From the NCBI RefSeq assembly GCF_030486595.1, contig NZ_JAUJZH010000001.1, positions 1-64,000 of the forward strand: a DNA stretch of 64,000 nt. The letters are read 5' to 3'. Below the pieces are notes generated by a model. It worked only from the letters and a program-made list of their open reading frames with translations, was not told where the DNA came from and did not search any database. Numbering within the stretch: position 1 is the first letter of the stretch; the number at the start of each line of letters is the position of its first letter. Shown here piece by piece: positions 50,098-58,500 of this stretch. The translations under genes and the position numbers were made by a program. The DNA comes from Variovorax ginsengisoli. Its GTDB lineage: Bacteria; Pseudomonadota; Gammaproteobacteria; Burkholderiales; Burkholderiaceae_C.

Positions 50098-51144
50098 ATG
50101 ACCCCTATCCGCTTCATGACTTCGGCCACCGGCCGCGCCGTGCTGGCACTTTCGGCCACGCTGGCACTGGCAGCCGGTGCCGTTCATGCACAGGACAAGC
50201 CGGTCAACCTCAAGATGTCGAGCTGGGTGCCGGCGCAGCATCCGCTCAATCCGTCGCTGCAGGCCTGGGCCGACGACATCAAGAAGGCCTCGAACGGCAC
50301 CATCACCGCGACGCTGTTCCCGTCGGAGCAGCTCGGCAAGGCCTTCGACCACTACGACATGGCGCGCGACGGCATTGCCGACTTCGCCTACATCAACCCG
50401 GGCTACCAGCCGGGCCGCTTCCCGATCATGGCCGGCGCGTCGCTGCCCTTCCTGTTCGCCAACGGCAAGGGCGGCTCGGCCGCCATCGACGAATGGTACC
50501 GCTCCTACGCGGCGAAGGAGATGAAGGACGTGAAGTTCTGCTTCGCCTTCGTGCACGACCCGGGCACCTTCCACGCGCGCAAGAAGATCACGCTCCCGAC
50601 CGACATCAAGGGCATGAAGATCCGCCCCGCCACGAGCACCATCGGCCAGATGGTCACCTCGCTGGGCGGCACCAACGTGCAGGCGTCGGCGCCCGAGTCG
50701 CGCGACATGCTGGAGCGCGGCGTGGCCGACGCGATCACTTTCCCGTGGGGCTCGATCGGCCTGTTCGGCATCGACAAGGTGGTCAGCTACCACATGGACG
50801 TGCCGCTCTACGTCACGCCTTTCGTCTGGGCCATGAACCAGAGCAAGTACGACAGCATGTCGCCGGCGCAGAAGAAGGTCATCGACGACCACTGCACCAG
50901 CGAATGGGCCGAGAAGGTCGCCACGCCGTGGGCCGACTTCGAGTTCGCGGGCCGCGCCAAGATCGCCGGCCAGGCGGGCCACGAGATCTACAAGCTCACG
51001 CCCGAGCAGCTCGACGCCTGGCGCAAGGCCACGGCGCCCGGCGAGGCGCAATGGGCCGAGGGCGTGAAAAAGGTGAGCCAGGACCCGAAGGCCGTGATGG
51101 ACGCGCTCAAGGCCAGCCTGGCCAAGAACAAGTCGGCGCTCTGA
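50098..51144 (+). CDS. dctP: TRAP transporter substrate-binding protein DctP
   Basis: Periplasmic binding protein for an organic acid, 348 residues from ATG 50098 (MTPIRFMTSATGRAV) with AAGGAGA upstream. Signal peptide ends AVHA before QDKPVNLKMSSW. Family pattern: FPSEQLGKAFDHYDMARDGIADFAYI, KGMKIRPATSTIGQMVTSLGG (Arg that binds the ligand carboxylate), and FPWGSIGLFGI. Located between iorAB and dctQM, so it probably delivers the 2-oxo acid or its precursor. Confidence 0.95.
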   Translation: MTPIRFMTSATGRAVLALSATLALAAGAVHAQDKPVNLKMSSWVPAQHPLNPSLQAWADDIKKASNGTITATLFPSEQLGKAFDHYDMARDGIADFAYINPGYQPGRFPIMAGASLPFLFANGKGGSAAIDEWYRSYAAKEMKDVKFCFAFVHDPGTFHARKKITLPTDIKGMKIRPATSTIGQMVTSLGGTNVQASAPESRDMLERGVADAITFPWGSIGLFGIDKVVSYHMDVPLYVTPFVWAMNQSKYDSMSPAQKKVIDDHCTSEWAEKVATPWADFEFAGRAKIAGQAGHEIYKLTPEQLDAWRKATAPGEAQWAEGVKKVSQDPKAVMDALKASLAKNKSAL

Positions 51145-51160
51145 GCCGGGCGGGGTTCGA

Positions 51161-51703
51161 ATGAACGACGCAGCCGCGCCGACCCGACCCCGCGTGGGGG
51201 TCATGGACCGGATGATCAATTCCATCGAGTGGCTGGCCGCCATGTTCGTGGGGATCGTCGCGCTCAACATCTTCCTGGCGGTGGTGCTGCGCAAGTTCTT
51301 CAACACCTCGATCCCCGACTCCTACGACTTCGGCCGGATGCTGCTGGGCATCCTGATCTTCTGGGGCATCGCGGCCACCAGCTACCGCGGTGGCCACATC
51401 ACGGTCGACCTGGTCTGGACCGCCGCCGGGCCGCGCATGAAGCGCTGGATCGACGTCTTCGCGACGCTGGTGCTGCTGTTCGTGGTCGCGGTGCAGACCG
51501 CCATGCTGTTCGACAAGGTGCGCGGCACCTATGTCGACAACGTGCTGACCTACGACATGAACATCCCGACCTGGCCCTTCTACGCGGTCGCTTGGCTCGG
51601 CGACGTCTCGGCCGTGGTGCTGATCGCGATCCGCACGTACCGACTGATCTTCCATCCCGAATTGCTCGAAGAGACCAAGCCCGAAATGAAAGCTGACGAA
51701 TGA
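51161..51703 (+). CDS. dctQ: TRAP transporter small membrane subunit DctQ
   Basis: 180 residues, four predicted helices (about 25-45, 60-78, 100-120, 140-160). Contains the DctQ-like block FWGIAATSYRGGHITVDLV. Starts 16 bases after dctP and is followed by an intergenic repeat before dctM. Confidence 0.93.
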   Translation: MNDAAAPTRPRVGVMDRMINSIEWLAAMFVGIVALNIFLAVVLRKFFNTSIPDSYDFGRMLLGILIFWGIAATSYRGGHITVDLVWTAAGPRMKRWIDVFATLVLLFVVAVQTAMLFDKVRGTYVDNVLTYDMNIPTWPFYAVAWLGDVSAVVLIAIRTYRLIFHPELLEETKPEMKADE

Positions 51704-51706
51704 GCG

Positions 51707-51785
51707 CCGCGCCGGGCCGCCCCAAGCAAGCTCGCGCCCCCTCGGGGGGCAGCGCAGTACACGAAGTGGCAAGCGTGGGGGCATC
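51707..51785 (+). repeat. Comamonadaceae-type intergenic repeat with hairpin, before dctM
   Basis: About 79 bases from the CCGCCCCAAGCAAGCTCGC stretch through to GCGTGGGGGC. The middle forms a strong hairpin (GCCCCC/GGGGGC, 2-base loop), and a second short symmetry includes CACGAAGTG. Near-identical sequences recur, as I remember, in many Variovorax/Acidovorax genomes; only one copy is in this window. It ends directly at the dctM start, and its terminal GGGGG may supply the ribosome site. Confidence 0.65.
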
Positions 51786-53087
51786 ATGAGCACTGATGCG
51801 ATCGCCGTTCTCGGCTTTGTTGTTCTCTTCGCACTGATGCTGCTGCGCGTGCCGGTCGGCATGGCGATGGGCCTGGTCGGCGTCACCGGCTACGCCTGGA
51901 TCGTCGGCCCCGGCCCGGCGCTCAAGCTGGTCGGCCAGACCTCGATGCGCACGGTGACCGACTACACCTTCGGCGTCATCCCGATGTTCATGCTGATGGG
52001 CGCGCTGGTGTCGGTGTCGGGGGTCAGCCGCGAGCTGTTCAAGGCCGCGAACTCGATGATCGGCCATCTGCGCGGCGGGCTCGGCGTGGCCACCGTGCTG
52101 GCCTGCGGCGGCTTCGCGGCGATCTGCGGCTCGTCGGTGGCCACCGCCGCCACCTTCTCGGCCGTGGCCTATCCGGAGATGCGGCGCTTCAACTACCCGC
52201 AGTCGTTCTCGACCGGCGTGATCGCGGCCGGCGGCACGCTGGGTGCCATCCTGCCGCCGTCGACCGTGCTCGCGGTCTACGCCATCCTCACGCAGCAGGA
52301 CATCGGCAAGCTCTTCATGGCCGGCATCGTGCCGGGCATCCTGGCGATGGCGATGTACGTGATGACCATCGCGATCATCGTGCGGGTGCGGCCCGACTGG
52401 CTGCCCGCCGGCCAGCTCCGGCCCTGGGCCGAGCGGCTGGCCGACCTGAAGAACGTCTGGGCGCCCCTGGTGCTTTTCGTCTTCGTGATCGGCGGCCTGT
52501 ACGGCGGCTTCTTCACGCCGACCGAGGCCGGCGGCGTCGGCGCCAGCGGCGCCTTCATCCTCGGCCTGCTGCGCCGCAAGCTCGACGGCCCGAAGATCCG
52601 CGAGGCGCTGCTGTCGGCCACCCGCACCGCGGCGGCGGTCTTCACGGTGCTGATCGGCGCCCTGCTGTTCGGCTATTTCCTCACCATCACGCAGAGCCCG
52701 CAGAAGCTCACCGAATTTCTCACCAGCCTGGGCATCGGCCGCTACGGCGTGCTGGCGCTGATCATGCTGATGTACCTGGTGCTCGGCTGCCTGATGGACG
52801 CGATGGCGATGATCATCCTCACCGTGCCGATCATCTTCCCGGTGATCGTCCACCTGGGCTTCGATCCGATCTGGTTCGGCGTCATCATCGTGATGACGGT
52901 CGAGCTCGGGCTGATCCATCCGCCGGTGGGCATGAACGTCTTCGTCATCAAGAGCGTGGTCAAGGACGTCAGCTTCACGACCATCTTCAAGGGCGTGCTG
53001 CCCTTCATCCTGACCGACATCCTGCGGCTGGTGATCCTGATCGCGTTCCCGATCATCGCGCTCTGGCTGCCGACCAAGATGGGTTGA
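51786..53087 (+). CDS. dctM: TRAP transporter large membrane subunit DctM
   Basis: 433 residues, about 12 helices, sodium-coupled importer subunit. Family motifs: RVPVGMAMGLVGVTGY, GFAAICGSSVATAATF, GTLGAILPPSTVLAVYA and GLIHPPVGMNVFVI. ATG 51786 immediately follows the intergenic repeat. The nucleoside hydrolase gene starts 42 bases later on the same strand. Confidence 0.96.
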   Translation: MSTDAIAVLGFVVLFALMLLRVPVGMAMGLVGVTGYAWIVGPGPALKLVGQTSMRTVTDYTFGVIPMFMLMGALVSVSGVSRELFKAANSMIGHLRGGLGVATVLACGGFAAICGSSVATAATFSAVAYPEMRRFNYPQSFSTGVIAAGGTLGAILPPSTVLAVYAILTQQDIGKLFMAGIVPGILAMAMYVMTIAIIVRVRPDWLPAGQLRPWAERLADLKNVWAPLVLFVFVIGGLYGGFFTPTEAGGVGASGAFILGLLRRKLDGPKIREALLSATRTAAAVFTVLIGALLFGYFLTITQSPQKLTEFLTSLGIGRYGVLALIMLMYLVLGCLMDAMAMIILTVPIIFPVIVHLGFDPIWFGVIIVMTVELGLIHPPVGMNVFVIKSVVKDVSFTTIFKGVLPFILTDILRLVILIAFPIIALWLPTKMG

Positions 53088-53129
53088 CGACGCCGGCCAG
53101 CCAGGGCCGGGCAGGCGACACAATCTCGC

Positions 53130-54080
53130 ATGCATCCTTCAAACGCACCGACTTCCGCCTGGATCGACACCGACATGGGCTTCGACGATCTGGCGGCCGT
53201 GCTCACGGTCACGCAGACGCCGCCCTGGCGGGTCGACGGCATGTCGCTGGTGGCGGGCAACGCGCCGCTCGAGGTGGTGATCGACAACGCCTTGCGCTCG
53301 GCCGCCTGCTTCGGCTGGGACTTTCCGATCCACGCCGGCAGCGACGGTCCGCTGGTCGGCGAACTGGTCACGGCGCAGAACATCCTCGGCGCGGACGCCA
53401 TGGCCTCGGCCGGCCGCAGCCTGCCGCGGACGCGCGCCCCGCTGGCATCGAGCGACGCGGTGGCCGCGCTGATCGACCATCTCTCGGCCGCGGACCAGCC
53501 GGTCACGCTGCTTGCGCTCGGGCCGCTCACCAACATCGCGCGCGTACTGCAGCGCCGCCCCGAATTGGCAACGCGCATCGGCCAGCTGATGTGGATGGGC
53601 GGCAGCGCCGGGTCGGGCAACCACACGGCGGCTGCCGAATTCAATGCGGCGGTCGACCCGGAGTCGATCAATGCGCTGCTCGACGCCGGCGTGGCGCTGC
53701 ATATGGTCGGCCTCGATGCCTGCAGGCAGGTGCGCGTGCATGCGGCCGACGCCGAGGCCCTGCGTGCCGTCGGCACCGACAAGGCCGAGCTGCTGGCCGA
53801 CCTGCTGCTCGGCTATGTGCGCATCGCGAGCCCGGCGGGCACGTTGCCGATGTCGCTCTACGACCCGACGGCCGCCGCGGCGCTGGTGGCGCCCCACGGA
53901 ATGAGCTTCAGGCCGGCCCACCTGGTGGCCGAATGCAAGGGCGAGCACACCCGCGGCATGACCGTGGTCGAGTGGCGGGTGCCCAGGCGCGCGGCGGCCA
54001 ACGCGCAGGTGGCCAGCGTGGCCGACGAGACCCAGCTGCGGCGCGTGGTGCTGGACGCCCTCGCGCGCGCCGCGCGATGA
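53130..54080 (+). CDS. Inosine-uridine-type nucleoside N-ribohydrolase
   Basis: Cleaves nucleosides to base and ribose. 316 residues. The calcium-site motif near the N-terminus is IDTDMGFDDLAAV; LALGPLTNIARVL, MWMGGSAGSGNHTAAAEFNAAVDPESIN and LYDPTAAAALV follow. The usual HDP near the C-terminus reads YDP here, replacing a His often involved in leaving-group protonation, so activity or specificity may differ. Follows dctM; convergent with a phosphoribosyltransferase gene 7 bases away. Confidence 0.88.
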   Translation: MHPSNAPTSAWIDTDMGFDDLAAVLTVTQTPPWRVDGMSLVAGNAPLEVVIDNALRSAACFGWDFPIHAGSDGPLVGELVTAQNILGADAMASAGRSLPRTRAPLASSDAVAALIDHLSAADQPVTLLALGPLTNIARVLQRRPELATRIGQLMWMGGSAGSGNHTAAAEFNAAVDPESINALLDAGVALHMVGLDACRQVRVHAADAEALRAVGTDKAELLADLLLGYVRIASPAGTLPMSLYDPTAAAALVAPHGMSFRPAHLVAECKGEHTRGMTVVEWRVPRRAAANAQVASVADETQLRRVVLDALARAAR

Positions 54081-54087
54081 ACCCGCG

Positions 54088-54786
54088 CTAGTCCCGCAGC
54101 ACCCAGCCGTCGGGCACGGCCTTCAGCAGCGGACTCTCGAACACGCCGACCACCCGCGCGGCACGCTCGGCCCCGAGCTTGTCGACCCAGCGGCGACCCT
54201 GCAGCATCGCGACCCCGCAGGCCACCACATCGCCGCCCAGCGACTCGACCAGTTCCCAGGCCGCGAGCAGCGTGGTGCCGGTGCTGACCGCGTCGTCGAC
54301 CAGCACCAGGCGCCGGCCCTCGATCAGCGGACGCAGGTGGGGGTCGAGATAGATGCGCTTGCCCGGCGTCGGCGAGGTGATCGAGTGCACCGGCGCGGAC
54401 AGCGCCTCGTCGTACCAGAATTTGCGCGAGTAGCCCATCGGGAGATAGCGCGCATGGCCCAGCGCACGCGCGACCACCGGCGCCAGCGTGAGCCCCAGCG
54501 TGGGCAGGCCGATCACCAGCTCGGGCGCCTGCGGCGCCAGGCGCTGCGCCAGCATGGCGCCCAGCGTGTCGACCACCTCGAGCGAGGCGTGGTTGACCAG
54601 CAGCGATGCCACGGCATGCGCCGGCTCGGCCGCAAGCTGCCGGATCGGCAGCATCAGCACGCGGCCGTCCGGCAGGCGGGCCGGATAGCCGAAGCGCCAG
54701 GGCGCATCGGGCCGCTCGACCGCATCGGCCGCGACGATGCGCTGCCAGTGGCCGGTGGTGGCTTCGGTGAAATGCCCGGTCATCAT
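54088..54786 (-). CDS. Phosphoribosyltransferase-family protein
   Basis: 232 residues from 54786 (MMTGHFTEATTGHWQ). The PRPP-binding loop LVLVDDAVSTGTTLLAA (about 165-180) is intact; upstream IGLPTLGLTLAPVVARALG and GYSRKFWYDEAL could shape the base site. It does not clearly match Apt, Hpt, Gpt, Upp or PyrE, so the base is unknown. It is the last gene of a peptide-type ABC operon (TGATG overlap with the ATPase), an unusual partner that suggests salvage of an imported base-containing compound. Confidence 0.82.
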   Translation of the reverse strand: MMTGHFTEATTGHWQRIVAADAVERPDAPWRFGYPARLPDGRVLMLPIRQLAAEPAHAVASLLVNHASLEVVDTLGAMLAQRLAPQAPELVIGLPTLGLTLAPVVARALGHARYLPMGYSRKFWYDEALSAPVHSITSPTPGKRIYLDPHLRPLIEGRRLVLVDDAVSTGTTLLAAWELVESLGGDVVACGVAMLQGRRWVDKLGAERAARVVGVFESPLLKAVPDGWVLRD

Positions 54787-55622
54787 CAACTCCGCTGTGG
54801 CGCCAGCTGGCGCGACGGATCGGGCACCGGCGTGGCGGCCAGCAGGCGCTGGGTGTAGGGGTCGCGCGGCGCATTCAGCACCGCGTCCGCATCGCCGCTC
54901 TCCACCACCCGGCCCTGGTGCATCACCATCACGCGGTCGGCCATGGCGCGCACCACGCCGAGGTCGTGGGTGATGAAGAGATAGGCGAGCTGGCGCTCCC
55001 GCTGCAGGTCGAACATCAGCTTGAGGATCTGCGCCCGCACCGAGACGTCGAGCGCCGACACCGGCTCGTCGGCAACGATCAGCGCCGGATTCGATGCCAG
55101 CGCGCGGGCGATGCCCACCCGCTGGCGCTGGCCGCCCGAGAGTTCGTGCGGCAGGCGGTGGCGGAAGTGCGCGGCCGCGAGGCCGACCTGCTCCAGCAGC
55201 GCATCGACCTCGACCGCGGCCGCGCGGGCGTCGAGTCCGCGGTGCCAGGTCAGCGGCAGGGCGACGCTCTGCCCGATGGTGCGGCGCGGATTGAGCGAAC
55301 CGCCGGTGTCCTGGAACACCACCTGCACCTCGCGGCGAAAACTGCGCGCAGCCTCGCCGGAGTGGGTCGCGACGTCCATGCCCTTGTAGAGGATGGTGCC
55401 TTCGCTCGGCGCTGTGAGGCCCAGCAGCATGCGCCCGAGCGTGGTCTTGCCGCTGCCGCTTTCGCCGACCAGGGCGAGCACCTCGCCGGCGCGGATCGAC
55501 ATCGAGACGCGGTCGACCGCGCGCTGCATCTGCCGGGCGCGGAACAGCCCGCCGCTCGCGCGCACCGGGAACAAGCGGCTGAGCTCGCGGGCTTCGAGCA
55601 GGACCGGGGTCGCTTCGTTCAT
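54786..55622 (-). CDS. ABC transporter ATP-binding protein, OppF/DppF type
   Basis: 278 residues from 55622 ([18 protein letters not shown]). Walker A GESGSGKTT, Q-loop VFQDTGGSLNPR, signature ELSGGQRQRVGIARAL, Walker B LIVADEP, with SALDVSVRAQILKLM and an H-loop THD. Short for a DppF (usually about 330), ending soon after RDPYTQRLLAATP. ATGA overlap with the upstream ATPase gene. Confidence 0.94.
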   Translation of the reverse strand: MNEATPVLLEARELSRLFPVRASGGLFRARQMQRAVDRVSMSIRAGEVLALVGESGSGKTTLGRMLLGLTAPSEGTILYKGMDVATHSGEAARSFRREVQVVFQDTGGSLNPRRTIGQSVALPLTWHRGLDARAAAVEVDALLEQVGLAAAHFRHRLPHELSGGQRQRVGIARALASNPALIVADEPVSALDVSVRAQILKLMFDLQRERQLAYLFITHDLGVVRAMADRVMVMHQGRVVESGDADAVLNAPRDPYTQRLLAATPVPDPSRQLAPQRS

Positions 55623-56635
55623 GATGCCGCAGCCTCTTTGCGTTGCCAGGCGTCGGCGGCCAGCGCTTCGTCGCTGCGCAGGCAGCGGTCGGCGCCGGCG
55701 CTCCGGGTTCGCAGCGCCGGCGTGCCACTGTCGCAAAGGCCGGCACGGGCGATCGGACAGCGCGGATGAAAGCGGCAGCCTGCGGGCCAGTGGCCGGCGA
55801 TCGGCACGCTGCCCGGAATCGAGAACAGCGAATGGGCGCGCGACTGCGGACTCAGGATGCTGGCCAGCAGGCCCTGCGTGTAGGGATGGCGGGGCGCCGC
55901 GAACAGCGGCGCGACCTCGTTGGCCTCGACCACCTGGCCGGCGTACATGACGTTGACCCGCTGGCAGGTCTCGGCCACCACCGCCAGGTCGTGCGTGATC
56001 AGCAGGATGCCGAGGTCGAGTTCCTTGCGCAGCCGCATCAGCAGCTTCAGGATTTCAGCCTGGACCGTGACGTCGAGCGCCGTGGTCGGCTCGTCGGCGA
56101 TCAGCAGCGCGGGCCGCATCGCCAGCGCGCTCGCGATCAGGATGCGCTGGCGCATGCCGCCCGAGAGTTCGTGCGGATACTGGCGCGCGACCCGTGCGGC
56201 GTGCGGCAATTCCATCAGGTCGAGCAATTCGAGGACGCGCGCCTCCAACCCGTCGGTGCGTCCGTGAGCGCGCAGCGGCTCGGCGATCTGGCGGCCGACC
56301 GGCATCAGCGGATCGAGGTAGCTGGTGGGGTCCTGGAACACCATGCCCACGCGGGCGCCGCGCACCGCCCGCAGTTCGGCGGCCGGCAGCCGGGCCAGGT
56401 CGCGGCCTTCGAGCAGGACCTGCCCGGCGGCCACCCGCGCCAGCGGCGACGGAAAGAGGTTCATCAGCGCGAAGGCCGTCATCGACTTGCCCGAGCCCGA
56501 TTCGCCGACCAGGCCCACGGCCTCGCCGCGGCGCACCGTGAGCGACAGGTCGTTGACCACCCGCAGCGCGGCCGCGCCCTGCCCGATGTCGACCGACAGC
56601 CCGCGCACGTCGAGCAGCAGATCCGAATCGCTCAT
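55619..56635 (-). CDS. ABC transporter ATP-binding protein, OppD/DppD type
   Basis: 338 residues from 56635 ([18 protein letters not shown]). Walker [10 protein letters not shown], signature [16 protein letters not shown], Walker [15 protein letters not shown]. The C-terminal oligopeptide/dipeptide motif ([11 protein letters not shown], then [20 protein letters not shown]) has the Cys cluster found in DppD/OppD. Overlaps the upstream permease stop by 4 bases. Confidence 0.95.
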   Translation of the reverse strand: MSDSDLLLDVRGLSVDIGQGAAALRVVNDLSLTVRRGEAVGLVGESGSGKSMTAFALMNLFPSPLARVAAGQVLLEGRDLARLPAAELRAVRGARVGMVFQDPTSYLDPLMPVGRQIAEPLRAHGRTDGLEARVLELLDLMELPHAARVARQYPHELSGGMRQRILIASALAMRPALLIADEPTTALDVTVQAEILKLLMRLRKELDLGILLITHDLAVVAETCQRVNVMYAGQVVEANEVAPLFAAPRHPYTQGLLASILSPQSRAHSLFSIPGSVPIAGHWPAGCRFHPRCPIARAGLCDSGTPALRTRSAGADRCLRSDEALAADAWQRKEAAAS

Positions 56636-57516
56636 TTCGGGCCTCGCGGATTCAGGGCGTCGTTGAGCGCGTCGCCGAAGACATTGAACGACAGCACGGT
56701 GAGCGCGATCGCGAGGCCCGGGAAGGCCGACATCCACCAGGCGCTGCGCAGGTACTGCTGGGCGTCGTTGAGCATCGCGCCCCAGGACACGTGGTTCGGA
56801 TCGCCGAGGCCGAAGAAGCTCAGGCTGGCCTCGATCAGGATGGCCATCGCGATGTCGAGCGAGCCCAGCACGATGATCGGCGCCGCCACGTTGGGCAGGA
56901 TCTCACGCACGATGATCGCGCCGTGGCCCATGCCCGCCACCCGCGCCGCGTCGACGAACTGCGATTGCGCCAGCGCGGCCACCGAGGCCCGCACCACCCG
57001 CGCCAGCTGCGGCCAGGAGAGCGCCGCGATCACCACGATCATCTTCAGCACGCTGGTGCCGAACAGCGCGATGACGATCAGCGCCACCACGAAGCGCGGC
57101 AGCGTCTGGAAGAACTCGGCGATGCGCATCAGCAAGGTGTCGAGCCAGCCGCCGAAGTAGCCCGCCAGCGCGCCGACGACGACGCCGACGACCACCGCGA
57201 TCAGCGCGCTCAGCACGCCGACGGTCAGCGAGATGCGGCTGCCGAAGACCACCCGGGCCCAGATGTCGCGGCCCAGGTCGTCGGTGCCGAGCCAGTGGCC
57301 CGGCGACAGCGGTTCGAGCAGCGCGTTGTCGCCGCCGCCGAGCGGGTCGTGGCCGGTGGCCAGCGGCGCGAACACGGCCAGCCCGAACAGCAGCGCGAGG
57401 AAGGCCAGCGCGAGCAACGTCGTCGGCCGCCGCAGCAGGCGCCGCCGGAAGCCGGCCTTCTGGAAGGGCGTGCCCACCGCGGGGGCCGTCATCGTCAGTG
57501 TGATCGGGTCGCTCAT
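56632..57516 (-). CDS. ABC transporter permease, DppC/OppC type
   Basis: 294 residues from 57516 (MSDPITLTMTAPAVG). Long N-terminal cytoplasmic arm, first helix near 33, HWLGTDDLGRDIWARVVFGSRISL (characteristic of DppC), and coupling loop FVDAARVAGMGHGAIIVREILPN. Five or six helices. ATGA overlap on both sides in the operon. Confidence 0.95.
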   Translation of the reverse strand: MSDPITLTMTAPAVGTPFQKAGFRRRLLRRPTTLLALAFLALLFGLAVFAPLATGHDPLGGGDNALLEPLSPGHWLGTDDLGRDIWARVVFGSRISLTVGVLSALIAVVVGVVVGALAGYFGGWLDTLLMRIAEFFQTLPRFVVALIVIALFGTSVLKMIVVIAALSWPQLARVVRASVAALAQSQFVDAARVAGMGHGAIIVREILPNVAAPIIVLGSLDIAMAILIEASLSFFGLGDPNHVSWGAMLNDAQQYLRSAWWMSAFPGLAIALTVLSFNVFGDALNDALNPRGPK

Positions 57517-58490
57517 GCGCGTTCGATCCGGGGATCGATCCATCGGTGGATGATGTCGGTGACCAGGTTGGCGATCACCACCGTGACCGACACCATCAGG
57601 AGGATCGCCAGCATCACCGGATAGTCGCGCTTGGAGATCGATTCGTAGAGCAGCCGCCCGATGCCGGGCCAGGCGAACACGGCCTCGATCAGCGCCGAGC
57701 CGGCGAGCACGAAGCCGACGTTGTAGCCGATCACCGTGAGCACCGGCGCCGCGGCATTGCGCAGCGCGTGCACCACCACCACCGTCCACTCGGAGGCGCC
57801 GCGCGAGCGCGAAGCCAGGATGAAGTCGGCGTTCATCACCTCCAGCATCGCGGCGCGCGTGATGCGCGTGATCAGCGTGAGGTAGCGCAGCGACAGCGCA
57901 AGGGCCGGCAGCACCAGGTAGGACAGGTGCTGCACGAAGCCGTCGAAGCCGGGCAGCGTGCCGCGCACCGGGTTGTTGCCTTGCGACGGCAACCATCCCA
58001 GCCAGATCGCGAACACCAGGATCAGCAGCTGGCCGAGCCAGAAGTCGGGAATCGCGTAGCCCGCCGACGAGGCGCCCTGGATCGCCGAGTCGACCAGGCC
58101 GCGGCCCGGGCGCGTGGCGGCGCGGGCCGCGACGACGCCGAACAAGATGCCCATGACGCTGGCGAAGGCGAGTGCGCTCAGGGTGAGTTCGAGCGTGGCA
58201 CCCAGCCGTTCGAAGATGAGCGTCGACACCGGCTGCTGGTTGGCGAACGAATAGCCGAAGTCGCCCTGCGCCACCTTGGCCAGGTAGCGCAGCAGCTGGA
58301 CCCACACCGGCTGGTCGAGCCCGAACTCGCGGCGCATCTGGTCGAGGTACTCGGGCGGCGCCGGGAAGTCGCCCACCAACAGCGTGATCGGGTCGCCCGG
58401 CGTGAAGGCGATCAGCAGGAAGTTGAGCACCACCACCGCGAGCAGCAGCGGGATCGCATGCAGCAGGCGCCGCAGGATGAAGGAAGACAT
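57513..58490 (-). CDS. ABC transporter permease, DppB/OppB type
   Basis: 325 residues from 58490 (MSSFILRRLLHAIPLLL). Six helices; PGDPITLLVGD and the coupling loop FILASRSRGASEWTVVVVHALRNA are typical of DppB. Starts 10 bases after the binding-protein stop. Confidence 0.95.
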   Translation of the reverse strand: MSSFILRRLLHAIPLLLAVVVLNFLLIAFTPGDPITLLVGDFPAPPEYLDQMRREFGLDQPVWVQLLRYLAKVAQGDFGYSFANQQPVSTLIFERLGATLELTLSALAFASVMGILFGVVAARAATRPGRGLVDSAIQGASSAGYAIPDFWLGQLLILVFAIWLGWLPSQGNNPVRGTLPGFDGFVQHLSYLVLPALALSLRYLTLITRITRAAMLEVMNADFILASRSRGASEWTVVVVHALRNAAAPVLTVIGYNVGFVLAGSALIEAVFAWPGIGRLLYESISKRDYPVMLAILLMVSVTVVIANLVTDIIHRWIDPRIERA

Positions 58491-58500
58491 CGAGAGACGA

